Below are positions 25,498 to 34,817 of a stretch of 54,959 bases of DNA, piece by piece. Position 1 is the stretch's first letter; each line of letters opens with the position of its first letter. The notes below the pieces were generated by a model. It was not told where the DNA came from. It worked only from the letters and a program-made list of their open reading frames with translations, and searched no databases. The DNA is from an uncultured Chloroflexota bacterium (lineage in GTDB: Bacteria; Chloroflexota; Dehalococcoidia; GIF9; AB-539-J10), in contig CAISEW010000015.1 in the NCBI GenBank assembly GCA_903884455.1, positions 1 to 54,959 of the forward strand, given 5' to 3'. The position numbers and the translations under genes are program-made.

Positions 25498-26787
25498 TTA
25501 ATTATTTTTTAACCTCGCCCCCAGCGACCAGGGACTTGTTTTCTCAATCTGGATTCTCGCCAATTGGCCCAGCCAGTCACCGGCATCTTCAAAGAATACC
25601 AGCTTATTGCTCCGGGTGCGCCCGAACCATTTCCCTCCCTTCCTGCCTTCTCCCAGTATCTCCACTTCTTTGTCCTGAAGTTGTGAATTAATCTCGCTAG
25701 CTATAGTCGCTTGAACCTCCTCAATCTTATTGAGCCTTTCTTTCTTCACCTCCGCAGGAATGTCATCTTGATATTCCCGCCAGGCAATGGTGCCCGGGCG
25801 AGGAGAATAAGCCGCCACATGAATAACATCAAACCTCAATTCCTGGACTAAAGACAGGCTGTGCTCAAATTGCTCCTCTGTTTCTCCCGGAAAACCCACG
25901 ATTATATCTGTGCTCAAAGATATTTGAGGGACCTTATGGCGAATGATGTGAACAAGCTCTTTATATCGTTCCACGGTATACTCCCGCCTCATAGCCTTCA
26001 ATATATCATTATCCCCTGATTGAACCGGCAGCTCCAGATGCTCACAAACTTTGTTTAGAGAAGCCATAGCCTCAATGAGCTTCAGACTTATATCCTTGGG
26101 ATGATTTGTCAAGAAGCGAATCCGGGCAAGGTCATCTATGCCGCTTAATTCGTTCAACAAATCAGCAAGGTCGGGATGCCCGGGCAAATCGTGTCCGTAA
26201 GAATCGACATTCTGCCCCACCAGAGTCACCTCTTTTATGCCCCGTCTTACTAGCTCCTCTACTTCACAAACTATCTCCTCCACAGGGCGACTCACCTCCC
26301 TTCCCCTCCTGTAGGGGACAATGCAATATGAGCAAAAATTATCACAGCCCTGGATGATGGGGATAAGAGCGCATGGCGAAGGAGCCATCCCAGCGTCATT
26401 GCGAGGGTAGCGAAGCAATTTTTGCTCAATTGGTATGCCTTGTTTTTGTCCCCAGGCAATCAGCTCAGGGTAATCGCCGGGCTTAAATAGTAAGTCAACA
26501 TGAGGAAATCGCCTCTGCAATTCCTGGGTGTGGGAGTTGACCAAACATCCGGTAACAAGTATCTGGAGATTAGGATGGTCGTTTTTCAAGCCTTTCAATA
26601 AACTCAGAGTGCCTAGAACCTTATTCTCAGCGCTTTGCCTTACCACGCATGTATTTAGAACCACTAAATCGGCATGGGGAAAAGAAGTCGCTGCCTGACA
26701 GCCAGCAGAATCTAGGTAGCCAGCTATTTGCTGGGATTCTGCCTTATTCATCTGGCAGCCGATGGTCCAAATAAAATAGCGTGGCAT
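25498..26787 (-). CDS. miaB: tRNA-2-methylthio-N6-dimethylallyladenosine synthase
   Basis: 429 residues. N-terminal UPF0004 cysteines in TIGCQMNKAES, LNTCVVR and VTGCLVNS; radical-SAM cluster CDNFCSYC followed by IVPYRRGREVSRP; then GFPGETEEQFE and a C-terminal TRAM-like region. Adds a methylthio group to i6A37 of tRNA. Residues about 122-131 (RYPRNDAGM) derive from an interspersed repeat between the UPF0004 and radical-SAM domains. MtaB/RimO paralogs are less likely given RREYTVERYKEL and overall layout. Confidence 0.9.
   Translation of the reverse strand: MPRYFIWTIGCQMNKAESQQIAGYLDSAGCQAATSFPHADLVVLNTCVVRQSAENKVLGTLSLLKGLKNDHPNLQILVTGCLVNSHTQELQRRFPHVDLLFKPGDYPELIAWGQKQGIPIEQKLLRYPRNDAGMAPSPCALIPIIQGCDNFCSYCIVPYRRGREVSRPVEEIVCEVEELVRRGIKEVTLVGQNVDSYGHDLPGHPDLADLLNELSGIDDLARIRFLTNHPKDISLKLIEAMASLNKVCEHLELPVQSGDNDILKAMRREYTVERYKELVHIIRHKVPQISLSTDIIVGFPGETEEQFEHSLSLVQELRFDVIHVAAYSPRPGTIAWREYQDDIPAEVKKERLNKIEEVQATIASEINSQLQDKEVEILGEGRKGGKWFGRTRSNKLVFFEDAGDWLGQLARIQIEKTSPWSLGARLKNN
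26394..26420. repeat. CATTGCGAGG...CGAAGCAATT repeat inside miaB
   Basis: Short unit (CGTCATTGCGAGG, GCGAAGCAATT) in reverse orientation to the copies in nadC and pheT. Confidence 0.7.
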
Positions 26788-26816
26788 GATGCTATTGCCT
26801 TCCCTTCAGCTTATAT

Positions 26817-27386
26817 TTATTCGATGATTATATCATTCAGAGGTCGCTTGGGCACGTGATGCACACTCTTGCTATCACGCCAGTACTTGGTATCTCCGCT
26901 GGGTCCAATCGTTTCTATCACTACCTTTTCTTTGGGCTTGCCCAGAGCCAGGACAAGCAGTATTTCATATCGTGGCGGTATCTCTAAAGCTTTACGAAGT
27001 TCCTCTCTATCTACTGAAGCAATCATACAGCCACCCAGACCCTTTTCAGTCGCCCCCAGCATAATACTCTGGGCGGCTATCCCGGCGTCGTAATCAACAA
27101 ACCGGCTTATCTCTGTGTCTCCCAGAATAATAATGTATGCCGATGGTCTTTCCCCTTCACAGGGACCGGACCAATCAGGGAGATACCTACCCAAGACCAG
27201 ATGTGGGAATATCAGCGAATTTCTCTGAGGCTCGCAGGAAAGGATATATTTAAGCGGTTGGGCATTTCTGGCCGATGCTGAGAGTCGGGCAAGGTCGACA
27301 AGTTCTTTCAAGGTCTCAAGTTTTATGTCAACTTCTTCATAAAACCGCCGGTAGCTTCTGTTCTTTAATATTAAATCTCGTATCAT
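26817..27386 (-). CDS. nitroreductase-family FMN oxidoreductase
   Basis: 189 residues. Starts with RDLILKNRSYRRFYEEVDI (family RRSxRxF), FMN-binding LARLSASARNAQPLKYIL, and AQSIMLGATEKGLGGCMIASVDREELRKAL followed by ILLVLALGKPKE. Uses NAD(P)H to reduce nitro compounds, quinones or similar. AGGAAGGAG lies just before ATG 27386. Physiological substrate unknown. Confidence 0.9.
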   Translation of the reverse strand: MIRDLILKNRSYRRFYEEVDIKLETLKELVDLARLSASARNAQPLKYILSCEPQRNSLIFPHLVLGRYLPDWSGPCEGERPSAYIIILGDTEISRFVDYDAGIAAQSIMLGATEKGLGGCMIASVDREELRKALEIPPRYEILLVLALGKPKEKVVIETIGPSGDTKYWRDSKSVHHVPKRPLNDIIIE

Positions 27387-27400
27387 CCTGAGCTCCTTCC

Positions 27401-27425
27401 TGTCATTGCGAGGCCTTTGCCTCTT
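27401..27425. repeat. partial TGTCATTGCGAGG repeat, intergenic
   Basis: TGTCATTGCGAGGCCTTTGC, between the alcohol dehydrogenase and nitroreductase genes; a truncated member of the family seen in nadC, nadB and pheT. Confidence 0.55.
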
Positions 27426-27426
27426 G

Positions 27427-28446
27427 TTATTCGGTTATTTTCAGAACTCCTGCCCCGCGGATTTTGCCTTCCTTGAGCAGAATTAAGGCTTCGTTGGCCT
27501 CTTCCAATCTAAATTCCTGGGTTTCAGGGACGATGGGAATTTCGGCAGCCAGGGGAAGAAATTCTTGAGCATCCCTTCTGGTCACATTAGCCACGCTTTT
27601 CACTTCTTTTTCATACCAGAGGTGCTCGGTGTAGTCCAACTCTGGAATAGGCATTGCCTTGCGAATGGCATTTATGACCACCCTTCCTCCCTTCTGTAAA
27701 TTCCTTAAAGCTTCGCGCACTGGCTCCCCCACAGGAGTAAAGTCAATGGCGCAGTTGAGCTTTTCCGGAGGAGTATCGCCCGTGGCACCAATCCAGTCAG
27801 CTCCCAATTTCCTGGCTAAACTCTGGTGTTCTTTCTGGTTAGGTCGGGTAAAGACGAAAACCTTGCCGTCGGGATATTTATACTTGGCAACCTGGATAGC
27901 AATATGGGCAGAGGCTCCAAAGCCATAAAGCCCAAGCACTCTGCCGTCTTCCATCCCGGAGAGTCTTAAGGCGCGGTAGCCAATCACCCCGGCACATAAA
28001 AGCGGAGCGGCCTTCACATCGGTAAACCTCTCGGGAATAGGATAGGCAAAATCTTCTGATACTACGGTATATTGGGCATAGCCTCCATGGGCATCCTTCC
28101 CCGTCCACTTCGCTGTGTCACAAAGATTTTCCTCGTCTTGGAGGCAAAATGAACATTTACCACAAGCCCAGTTAATCCAGGCAATTCCCACTCTATCGCC
28201 TTTTTCGAATTTGCTTGCCCCCGGCCCCAAGCCTTCCACCCTGCCAACAATTTCGTGACCTAAAATCATGGGAAATCTGGAAGGAGAAACCCGGCCTTCA
28301 ATTTCATCAAGCTCGGTGTGACAGACTCCACAGGCAGAGACCTTGACCAAAATTTGGCCTCTCCCGGGAACAGGTTGGGGCAAATCCACCAGCTTCAGAG
28401 GTTTTTCTTCGACCGAGGAGATTTTCTCAAGCACCATCGCCTTCAT
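27427..28446 (-). CDS. zinc-dependent alcohol dehydrogenase, MDR superfamily
   Basis: 339 residues from ATG 28446 (GGAAGGTGGG upstream); a frame up to 28539 exists but its start is poorly placed. Catalytic zinc region CGVCHTELDEIEGR and GHEIVGRVEGLG, structural zinc loop CGKCSFCLQDEENLC, and cofactor site LGLYGFGASAHIA. The YGFGAS form and YTVVSEDFAYPIPE resemble YahK/AdhP-like NAD(P)-alcohol dehydrogenases. Separated from the downstream nitroreductase by 40 bp. Confidence 0.9.
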   Translation of the reverse strand: MKAMVLEKISSVEEKPLKLVDLPQPVPGRGQILVKVSACGVCHTELDEIEGRVSPSRFPMILGHEIVGRVEGLGPGASKFEKGDRVGIAWINWACGKCSFCLQDEENLCDTAKWTGKDAHGGYAQYTVVSEDFAYPIPERFTDVKAAPLLCAGVIGYRALRLSGMEDGRVLGLYGFGASAHIAIQVAKYKYPDGKVFVFTRPNQKEHQSLARKLGADWIGATGDTPPEKLNCAIDFTPVGEPVREALRNLQKGGRVVINAIRKAMPIPELDYTEHLWYEKEVKSVANVTRRDAQEFLPLAAEIPIVPETQEFRLEEANEALILLKEGKIRGAGVLKITE

Positions 28447-28535
28447 TTTCCCACCTTCCTTCCCCTTAGACAGCAAAACATCAAGCTGCTTTTGTGTCAT
28501 ACCTGCAGTGCGCGCTAAATAGCTCCGATACTCCC

Positions 28536-30110
28536 TCATATCACAAAGATACTTTCATAAAGATTTTCCGAGATTTCGGCAAAGTTATCTCTATAAAGCT
28601 TCATCGTTTCGGGGAGATAGTCCAGTATGTCCTGCGCAGTTATCCCGTCCTCACCTTTATCTACAGCAGCAACATCGCCGGAAAACCCATGGATGAACAC
28701 GCCCATCCTCACCGCGTCCTCAAGGGCTAATCCCAGACCATACATGGCGGCAATAGTTCCCGTCAGGACATCGCCGCTCCCAGCCGTAGCCATGCCGGAG
28801 TTGCCGCTTACGTTGATGAAAACAGTCCCATCGGGATAGCCTATGAGAGAATGGGCTCCCTTCAAGATAATTATGGCATTGAGTTCCCTTGTCGTGCGTT
28901 GCAAAACATCTATCTTGTTTTTATTTATCTCGCTTATCTCCATTTTGGTAATTCGGGACATCTCTCCCAGATGAGGCGTAAGTATCGTCGGCGCTTCCCT
29001 ATTTTTTATTTTTCCTAAGTCCTCAGCAATGGCAGTAATTCCATCGCCATCTATGAGCAGAGGCTTGTCGATTTTTGGGACTAGCTTCCGCACCAGCTCC
29101 TGTGTCTCCCTGGCTAAAGAAAGACCGGGACCCAGGACTACCATATCCACCGTTTGGGAAAATTCTAAGAGCTCATCCTTATTTTCCAGTGCTATGCTTC
29201 CTGAAGACGTTTCTTTTTGAGGAACAAAGACAACCTCGCTTCCCTTACTGGCCAAGAATGGTGAAATAGATTTAGGTGTCGCCAAGTATGAAAGCCCGCC
29301 TCCGGCTTTGAGGAAAGATGAAGCAGAGAAATATGGCGCACCAAGATAGCTTGAGGAGCCTGCAATGAACAGAGCCTTTCCATAGCTGCCCTTGTGAGTA
29401 TCTTTGGCTCTTTCTGGCAGCTCTACAGGATTATTGATTGCCACCTTTATGGCGTGGGAATTATAGAGGGCAGGTGGGAAAGATATATATGAAACATACA
29501 ACTTTCCGCAGTGCTCATACCCAGGATAAATCATAGTTCCAACCTTGGGAAGCCCAAATGTTACGGTATAATCTGCCTCTACTGCCACACCCATAACCTC
29601 TCCGGTATCGCCATTTATGCCTGAAGGAATGTCCACGCTAAATACTGTACTTTGGCTCTCGTTTATCAGTTGAATTACATCTTTGTATATCCCGCTGACC
29701 TTTCGGACAAGACCTGTGCCAAATATGGCATCCACGACGGCATCACAATCAAGAAGCTCAGGTATTACGGAATCAATTGAGCTAACTTTGGACATCTCTA
29801 TGGGCATTCTGGATACTATTTCAAAGTTCTTTTTTGCTGCCCCTTTAAATTTGGCTTCATCGTCCAAAAGAAAGACTTTTACTTCCCCACCATTGGAGTG
29901 AATCTTCCTGGCAACAACCAACCCGTCCCCACCATTGTTACCACCACCACAAAGGACAACGAATTTGTTGTTCTTTATGCCGAATTCCTGCAACATGACG
30001 AAGTACACTGCCTGACCGGCGTTCTCCATCAAAAGGTCTTCCGAGATGCCAAATTCTTCCGTAGCACGCCTGTCCAGGTCTTTCATTTCGCCCACTTTAG
30101 CTACTTTCAT
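28536..30110 (-). CDS. nnr: bifunctional NAD(P)H-hydrate epimerase / ADP-dependent dehydratase
   Basis: 524 residues from ATG 30110 (GGGGGTGAAA upstream; the ATG at 30146 has none). N-terminal YjeF_N epimerase domain: RRATEEFGISEDLLMENAG, VVLCGGGNNGGDGLVVAR, DAIFGTGL, VDIPSGINGDTGEVMG. C-terminal ribokinase-like dehydratase: GKALFIAGSSSYLGAPYF, VVLGPGLS, LLIDGDGI, LTPHLGEMSRI, NSGMATAGSGDVLTG. Repairs damaged hydrated NADH/NADPH. Confidence 0.95.
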   Translation of the reverse strand: MKVAKVGEMKDLDRRATEEFGISEDLLMENAGQAVYFVMLQEFGIKNNKFVVLCGGGNNGGDGLVVARKIHSNGGEVKVFLLDDEAKFKGAAKKNFEIVSRMPIEMSKVSSIDSVIPELLDCDAVVDAIFGTGLVRKVSGIYKDVIQLINESQSTVFSVDIPSGINGDTGEVMGVAVEADYTVTFGLPKVGTMIYPGYEHCGKLYVSYISFPPALYNSHAIKVAINNPVELPERAKDTHKGSYGKALFIAGSSSYLGAPYFSASSFLKAGGGLSYLATPKSISPFLASKGSEVVFVPQKETSSGSIALENKDELLEFSQTVDMVVLGPGLSLARETQELVRKLVPKIDKPLLIDGDGITAIAEDLGKIKNREAPTILTPHLGEMSRITKMEISEINKNKIDVLQRTTRELNAIIILKGAHSLIGYPDGTVFINVSGNSGMATAGSGDVLTGTIAAMYGLGLALEDAVRMGVFIHGFSGDVAAVDKGEDGITAQDILDYLPETMKLYRDNFAEISENLYESIFVI

Positions 30111-30426
30111 TTTCACCCCCTTGCCAGAGACTGACTCGAAGTTCATATTTAAGTATGATACATAAGGTACTCAAGTAGAATGGTACCTCACTCTTGATAG
30201 AAAGCACAAGGGTAACCCACAACCCAGCGGATGTATCACTATTCTCAAACAAGTGCCTTATTCCTTTGAGCCATCCCGACAGTCTGAGACATGTAGTATC
30301 CTGACGGCTACTGCCGTAGTTCAGTAGGAATTCTACGGGCTGAAAACTGGCGGCTGACATTTACCAATAGTATAATGGAGCCTATTCACCCGCTAAGGTC
30401 TAGTATCAAGAGGAGGGAAAGTAGCT

Positions 30427-30924
30427 ATGTCGAAGACTGAACAAGACTTAAGAGACGCCTTTGGCGGAGAATCCCAGGCAAATCGCAAGTATCTTGCGTT
30501 TGCTGCCGCTGCCGACAGGGAGGGCTATCCGCAGGTAGCAAAGCTATTTAGAGCCGCTGCCGAAGCTGAGACTATTCATGCCCACAATCATCTTAGAGCG
30601 CTCAAGGGAATCAAGAGTACCAAAGAGAACCTGCTGGAGGCTATAACAGGTGAGACCCATGAATTCAAGACCATGTATCCCAAGATGCTGGAGTCTGCCA
30701 AAGTTGAAGGAAATAAAGAGGCAGAACGGTCATTCCATCTTGCCAATGAGGTAGAAAAGATTCATGCACAGCTTTACCAGAAGCTCCTTGATAATCTGGG
30801 CGCAGCCAAAGAGACGTATGCTTACTATGTGTGTCCTGTCTGCGGCTACACCTCGGAAAAAGAACCACCTGATAGCTGTCCCGTGTGTGGAACCAAGGGC
30901 AAGATGTTCAAAAAGATAGACTGA
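30427..30924 (+). CDS. rubrerythrin
   Basis: 165 residues. Ferritin-like di-iron domain with the paired ExxH ligands (EAETIHAHNHLRAL and EVEKIHAQLYQKLL) and a C-terminal rubredoxin-type iron site, CPVCGY ... CPVCGTKG. Reduces hydrogen peroxide in anaerobes. GGAGGGAAAG precedes ATG 30427. First gene of a plus-strand redox cluster. Confidence 0.95.
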   Translation: MSKTEQDLRDAFGGESQANRKYLAFAAAADREGYPQVAKLFRAAAEAETIHAHNHLRALKGIKSTKENLLEAITGETHEFKTMYPKMLESAKVEGNKEAERSFHLANEVEKIHAQLYQKLLDNLGAAKETYAYYVCPVCGYTSEKEPPDSCPVCGTKGKMFKKID

Positions 30925-30961
30925 GATTGTCAGTTCGTTTTTCCGGCTGACACAGTCTCTT

Positions 30962-30983
30962 ACAGGCTCAACCACGAGCCTGT
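30962..30983 (+). terminator. hairpin after rubrerythrin
   Basis: Perfect 8-bp stem ACAGGCTC / GAGCCTGT, loop AACCAC, 15 bp before the next start codon. No U-run follows; it may terminate, attenuate or shape translation of the next gene. Confidence 0.4.
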
Positions 30984-30998
30984 CAGGGGTCGGCTAAC

Positions 30999-31373
30999 AT
31001 GGGCAAGAAAATTCAGATAAGCGCGGGAGCGATTGAAGCAGAGGCTGAGCTAAATAATACCAGCACGGCTCAGGCAATCTGGGAAGCGTTGCCTGTTAAA
31101 GGACGTGTCAATCTCTGGGGAGACGAAATATATTTCTCGATTCCTCTTAGACTTAAGTTAGAGGCTGGACAAGAATTGGTAAGCATAGGAGATTTAGGTT
31201 ACTGGCCTGATGGCAATGCGTTTTGTATCTTCTTTGGCCCCACTCTTGTAAGCCAGGGAGATGAAATTCGCCCGGCGAGCCCGGTTACTGTGTTTGGCAA
31301 AGTCATCGGCGACGCCACGATATTTAAAAGGGTAGCCGCAGGAACGAAAATCATTGTCAGGAGCAGGGAATAG
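30999..31373 (+). CDS. cyclophilin-like fold protein (TM1367 type)
   Basis: 124 residues: beta-rich pattern AQAIWEALPVKGRVNLWGDEIYFSIP, LGYWPDGNAFCIFFGPT, SPVTVFGKVIGDATIFKRV. Matches the small cyclophilin-like family lacking the eukaryotic active-site residues; function unproven. GGGGT about 8 nt upstream of ATG 30999. Confidence 0.78.
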   Translation: MGKKIQISAGAIEAEAELNNTSTAQAIWEALPVKGRVNLWGDEIYFSIPLRLKLEAGQELVSIGDLGYWPDGNAFCIFFGPTLVSQGDEIRPASPVTVFGKVIGDATIFKRVAAGTKIIVRSRE

Positions 31374-31404
31374 TTTTTTGAATATCATTTAGGAGGTAAG
31401 GACA

Positions 31405-31986
31405 TTGGAAAACAAAGCAGAGACTAAGCAAGTACTGGTCATTTTAGGTAGTCCGAGGAGAAAGGGAAATAGCTCCACCTTAGCAGCCCGGATTTCCCGA
31501 GGGGCAAAATCCGCTGGCGCAGAAGTGGAAACCGTGTTTCTTCAAGGTATGAAGATCAGTCCCTGCAAGGGTTGTGACACTTGTCAAAAGCCTGATAGCA
31601 AAGGATGTGCGACCAAAGACGACATGCAGAAAATATACCCGCAGTTAATAAGTGCAGACGCCTGGGTCATTGCCAGCCCGGTTTATTGGTTTACCATGTC
31701 TGCCCAGACAAAGATATTTATGGATCGCTGTTACGCACTCACTGCTTATGCAAAGAATCCTTTTGCGGGCAAACGGATCGCCATCGCAATGAGTTACGGG
31801 GATGCTGATCCGGTCAAATCCGGGTGTGTGAATGCGTTGCGAACATTTCAAGATGCTTTCCGTTACACAGGATCAAAAATCGTTGGTATGGTGTATGGCA
31901 GTGCGATGGAGGCCGGTGAGATTGCAAATAATGAAGCGTTGATGCGGGAAGCTGAAGAACTTGGGAAACGGCTGGTGAGCCATTAA
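31405..31986 (+). CDS. NADPH-dependent FMN reductase / iron-sulfur flavoprotein
   Basis: 193 residues from TTG 31405, with AGGAGGT 7 nt upstream. FMN loop ILGSPRRKGNSSTLA, compact cysteines CKGCDTCQ for an iron-sulfur cluster, and ASPVYWFTMSAQTKIFMDR. An electron-transfer flavoprotein common in anaerobes. Convergent with the flavodoxin gene. Confidence 0.88.
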   Translation: MENKAETKQVLVILGSPRRKGNSSTLAARISRGAKSAGAEVETVFLQGMKISPCKGCDTCQKPDSKGCATKDDMQKIYPQLISADAWVIASPVYWFTMSAQTKIFMDRCYALTAYAKNPFAGKRIAIAMSYGDADPVKSGCVNALRTFQDAFRYTGSKIVGMVYGSAMEAGEIANNEALMREAEELGKRLVSH

Positions 31987-32000
31987 TTGGACAACAATGT

Positions 32001-32480
32001 CTAATTGAGATATGAGTCCCCAGAATTTTTGAGGCTTCTGGCGAAATCTTCTGCTTGTTTTAAGTCTTTGGCATTGGGCCTGCCCTTGTTTATTCCGCCA
32101 ACGAGCTTAGTTGCCCTGTATGTATCAAGTCCCCTACAGGAGAATTCGCCGATAATATCGAAGCCTTTCCGCTGCAATTTTTCTTTGAGCGGTTTGTCGA
32201 AATTATGGACAAGCCGTATTCTCCTTAGTCCGCTTGTGGAAAAAATGAACGCCTTCTTGTTTCTGAGCACGGGCAGCTTATCAACAAAATCTAAAAGACT
32301 TTCATGATGTTTGCCAAAATAAATCCCTGAGCCAAAACCGATTAAATCATACTGCTCAAGCATACTGGCATTCGCTTGCTTCACCTGTAACAAGGTGGCA
32401 TCAAGAGTATTTGCCATTACCTTAGCAACCTTTTCAGTGTTGCCATGGTGTACAGAGATATAGATTATTAGAGCTTTCAT
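32001..32480 (-). CDS. flavodoxin domain protein
   Basis: 159 residues: phosphate-binding loop IYISVHHGNTEKVAKVMA, GFGSGIYFGKHHESLLDFVDKLP, FIFSTSGLRR, GLDTYRATKLVGGINKGRPN. Long-chain flavodoxin-like FMN protein; the last motif with GRPN is typical of the HemG-related flavodoxin-domain group. No strong Shine-Dalgarno. Confidence 0.86.
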   Translation of the reverse strand: MKALIIYISVHHGNTEKVAKVMANTLDATLLQVKQANASMLEQYDLIGFGSGIYFGKHHESLLDFVDKLPVLRNKKAFIFSTSGLRRIRLVHNFDKPLKEKLQRKGFDIIGEFSCRGLDTYRATKLVGGINKGRPNAKDLKQAEDFARSLKNSGDSYLN

Positions 32481-32607
32481 TGTTTATTGTCTTTCGTGTC
32501 TCAAGTTTATATGAATGTCTCCTGTGATAATCCCAGTAGATGCAGGCATGGAAATAGCAACTTCCTTGAATACAGGGCCCTATAAGATTTGGTAGCCTCC
32601 GGTCAGG

Positions 32608-33330
32608 TTACTTGCTCAAAAGACTTGACACAGCAAGCACAGATGAAATATCCAGCTTGAATCCTGGCCCCATGGCGGTAGATAGAAACGCGCTCTTGAT
32701 GTATTGCCCTTTAGATCCACTGGGCTTCGCTTTAACAATAGCTTCGACCGCTGCTGCCAAGTTCTCCAAGAGCTTGTCCTTATCAAAACTGATTTTGCCA
32801 ATGGGCAAATGGATAATAGCTGTCCTATCCAAACGAAATTCAGTTCTACCCTTACGAGCTTCTTTCACAACTCGCGCTAGGTCCTGAGACTGTACTACGG
32901 TGCCAGACTTGGGATTGGGCATCAAACCTCGCCGCCCTAAAATACGACCGAGCTTGGCTACTTTAGGCATCACATCAGGGGTAGCAATAGATACATCAAA
33001 CTCAAGCCAGCCACCTTCAATTTGTTTAATAAGCTCGTCTGCTCCAGCATAGTCAGCACCTGCTTCCTCCGCCAACTTTACACCCTCACCTTGGGTAAAG
33101 ACTAGCACCCGTATCTTTTTCCCCAGTCCGTTAGGCAATAGAATTACACCACGCACCTGTTGGTCAGCAGCGCGGGGATCGATTCCCATCCTCAAATGGA
33201 GCTCAACGGTCTCATCAAATTTGGCGTAGGAAGCTTTCTTAGCCAACTCGATTGCTTCTTCAGGGGAATAGGCTTTGGACTTATCTACAAGTTTACTAGC
33301 TTCCTGATATTTCTTACCGTGTTTTTCCAC
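32608..33330 (-). CDS. rplA: 50S ribosomal protein L1
   Basis: 240 residues, usual length. Motifs: [73 protein letters not shown]. Binds 23S rRNA at the L1 stalk. Last gene of the tuf-rpmG-secE-nusG-rplK-rplA run; rplJ and rplL, usual next genes, are not present. Confidence 0.97.
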   Translation of the reverse strand: MEKHGKKYQEASKLVDKSKAYSPEEAIELAKKASYAKFDETVELHLRMGIDPRAADQQVRGVILLPNGLGKKIRVLVFTQGEGVKLAEEAGADYAGADELIKQIEGGWLEFDVSIATPDVMPKVAKLGRILGRRGLMPNPKSGTVVQSQDLARVVKEARKGRTEFRLDRTAIIHLPIGKISFDKDKLLENLAAAVEAIVKAKPSGSKGQYIKSAFLSTAMGPGFKLDISSVLAVSSLLSK

Positions 33331-33368
33331 TTATTTATACCCTCAAAATTCTACGAACTTTTAAGAAC

Positions 33369-33797
33369 TTAAATTTGTTCTACCTCAACTCCCATACTTC
33401 GAGCCGTGCCAGCAACAATTTTTGCTGCCTTATCAATATCAGTCGTATTGAGGTCCTTCATTTTATTTCGCGCGATCTCATAAACTGTATCTTTGCTTAT
33501 CTTGCCTATCTTCTCGCTCCCGGCATTACCGCTACCCTTCTCTACTCCCAAAGCACGCCGTAATAGATCAGAAACAGGTGGCATCTTGGTCACAAAGTTA
33601 AAGGACCGATCCTCATATACAGTTATCTCAGCAGGAATGATGAAACCTTCTTGAGAAGCAGTCCGTTCATTATATTCCTTACAAAAAGCCATGATATTAA
33701 TACCATGTTGCCCTAAAGCAGGCCCCACAGGTGGTGCTGGAGTAGCTTTACCTGCCTGTATCTGCAACTTAATGACCGCTTTAACCTTCTTCGCCAT
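33369..33797 (-). CDS. rplK: 50S ribosomal protein L11
   Basis: 142 residues: [71 protein letters not shown]. Binds the GTPase-associated region of 23S rRNA. Follows nusG by 46 bp. Confidence 0.97.
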   Translation of the reverse strand: MAKKVKAVIKLQIQAGKATPAPPVGPALGQHGINIMAFCKEYNERTASQEGFIIPAEITVYEDRSFNFVTKMPPVSDLLRRALGVEKGSGNAGSEKIGKISKDTVYEIARNKMKDLNTTDIDKAAKIVAGTARSMGVEVEQI

Positions 33798-33843
33798 TAC
33801 TGATTCTCTCTTTCATTGCGTCCTGGGTTCTACTCAGGACACG

Positions 33844-34371
33844 TTATATCTTTTCTATCCCCAGGAGGTCCAATTCCACAGGTGTTTCCCGGCCAAAGAG
33901 CGATAGTAAAACTATTGCCTTACCTTTGTTCAGATTAAGTTGCTCCACTTTGCCGATGAAGTCAATAAAAGGCCCACTCGTTACACGTACACTATCTTTT
34001 TCCTTAAAAGTCATTTCAACTTCGGTAGGAGCTTCCTCCATACGTTGCAGGATGGCATCCGCCTCTTGTTTAGGTAAAGGAACAGGCTTAGTACCAGCAC
34101 TCACAAAGCCAGCGACCCCAGGGGTGTTGCGTACCATATCCCAGCTATGCTCGTCTAATTTCATATTTACCATGATATAGCCTGGGAAAGCTTTCTTGGT
34201 CATCGTATGCCGCTTTCCAGCTTTGATTTCAATCTCTTTAGTTGTGGGTATCACCACATCAAATATCTTGTCACCTACATCCATATACTTGATACGCTGT
34301 TCTAAATTCCTTCTGGCCTGCTCCTCGTGACCCGAAGAGACGTATAATAAGTACCATTCTCCATCAATCAT
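33844..34371 (-). CDS. nusG: transcription termination/antitermination protein NusG
   Basis: 175 residues from ATG 34371 (MIDGEWYLLYVSSGHEEQA); longer frames overlap secE. NGN domain with FPGYIMVNMKLDEHSWDMVRNTPGVAGF, then KOW domain VRVTSGPFIDFIGKVEQLNLNKGK. Couples RNA polymerase with ribosome and Rho. Starts 5 bp after the secE stop. Confidence 0.96.
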   Translation of the reverse strand: MIDGEWYLLYVSSGHEEQARRNLEQRIKYMDVGDKIFDVVIPTTKEIEIKAGKRHTMTKKAFPGYIMVNMKLDEHSWDMVRNTPGVAGFVSAGTKPVPLPKQEADAILQRMEEAPTEVEMTFKEKDSVRVTSGPFIDFIGKVEQLNLNKGKAIVLLSLFGRETPVELDLLGIEKI

Positions 34372-34376
34372 TGATA

Positions 34377-34604
34377 CTAACCGCCTAGAAGCAAAAATAG
34401 TCTTGTAAAAGCCAAATCTAAAACACCCAAAATAGCTCCCACAACAATACACACAGTGAGTACCAAAATACTCAACCTCAAAGCTTCCTGCCTTGTTGGC
34501 CAGTGTGCTTTTCGCAGTTCAGCTACTACCTCGACAAAGAAACTGAACCTCGATTTTTTGGCCGGAGCGGACTTGGCACTCGCTTTATTAGCACGGGTTG
34601 TCAT
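34377..34604 (-). CDS. secE: preprotein translocase subunit SecE
   Basis: 75 residues: basic N-terminus, SFFVEVVAELRKAHWPTRQEALRLS, then one transmembrane helix. Sec translocon subunit. Starts 3 bp after the rpmG stop. Confidence 0.93.
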   Translation of the reverse strand: MTTRANKASAKSAPAKKSRFSFFVEVVAELRKAHWPTRQEALRLSILVLTVCIVVGAILGVLDLAFTRLFLLLGG

Positions 34605-34607
34605 AAG

Positions 34608-34778
34608 TTACTTTGTTTCTTTATGAATAGTGTAGCCACGACAATAAGGGCAATACTTATTCAATTCCAGCCGTTGCGAATCATTTTTCTTGTTCTTTGT
34701 CGTAGTATATGTTCTCCGCGAGCATTGACCGCAAGCTAACTGGATAATTACGCGTAAATCGCCCTTCTTCTTAGCCAC
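34608..34778 (-). CDS. rpmG: 50S ribosomal protein L33
   Basis: 56 residues from GTG 34778: [21 protein letters not shown] ... [18 protein letters not shown] ... HKETK. Two CxxC pairs make it a zinc-binding L33. Sits between tuf and secE, the usual place. Confidence 0.93.
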   Translation of the reverse strand: MAKKKGDLRVIIQLACGQCSRRTYTTTKNKKNDSQRLELNKYCPYCRGYTIHKETK

Positions 34779-34817
34779 GTCTATTTAAAAGTTTGCAAAA
34801 TGCGTATGAGTCGATAT

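Noticed and set aside
28447-28539. 31-residue N-terminal extension of the alcohol dehydrogenase
   Set aside because: MDR proteins begin near MKAMVL, which has GGAAGGTGGG upstream; the extension lacks family similarity.
32481-32607. L10-type ribosomal leader after rplA
   Set aside because: Some words (ACCGGAGG, CACAGGAGAC) loosely recall the leader, but the structure is not convincing and no rplJ follows.
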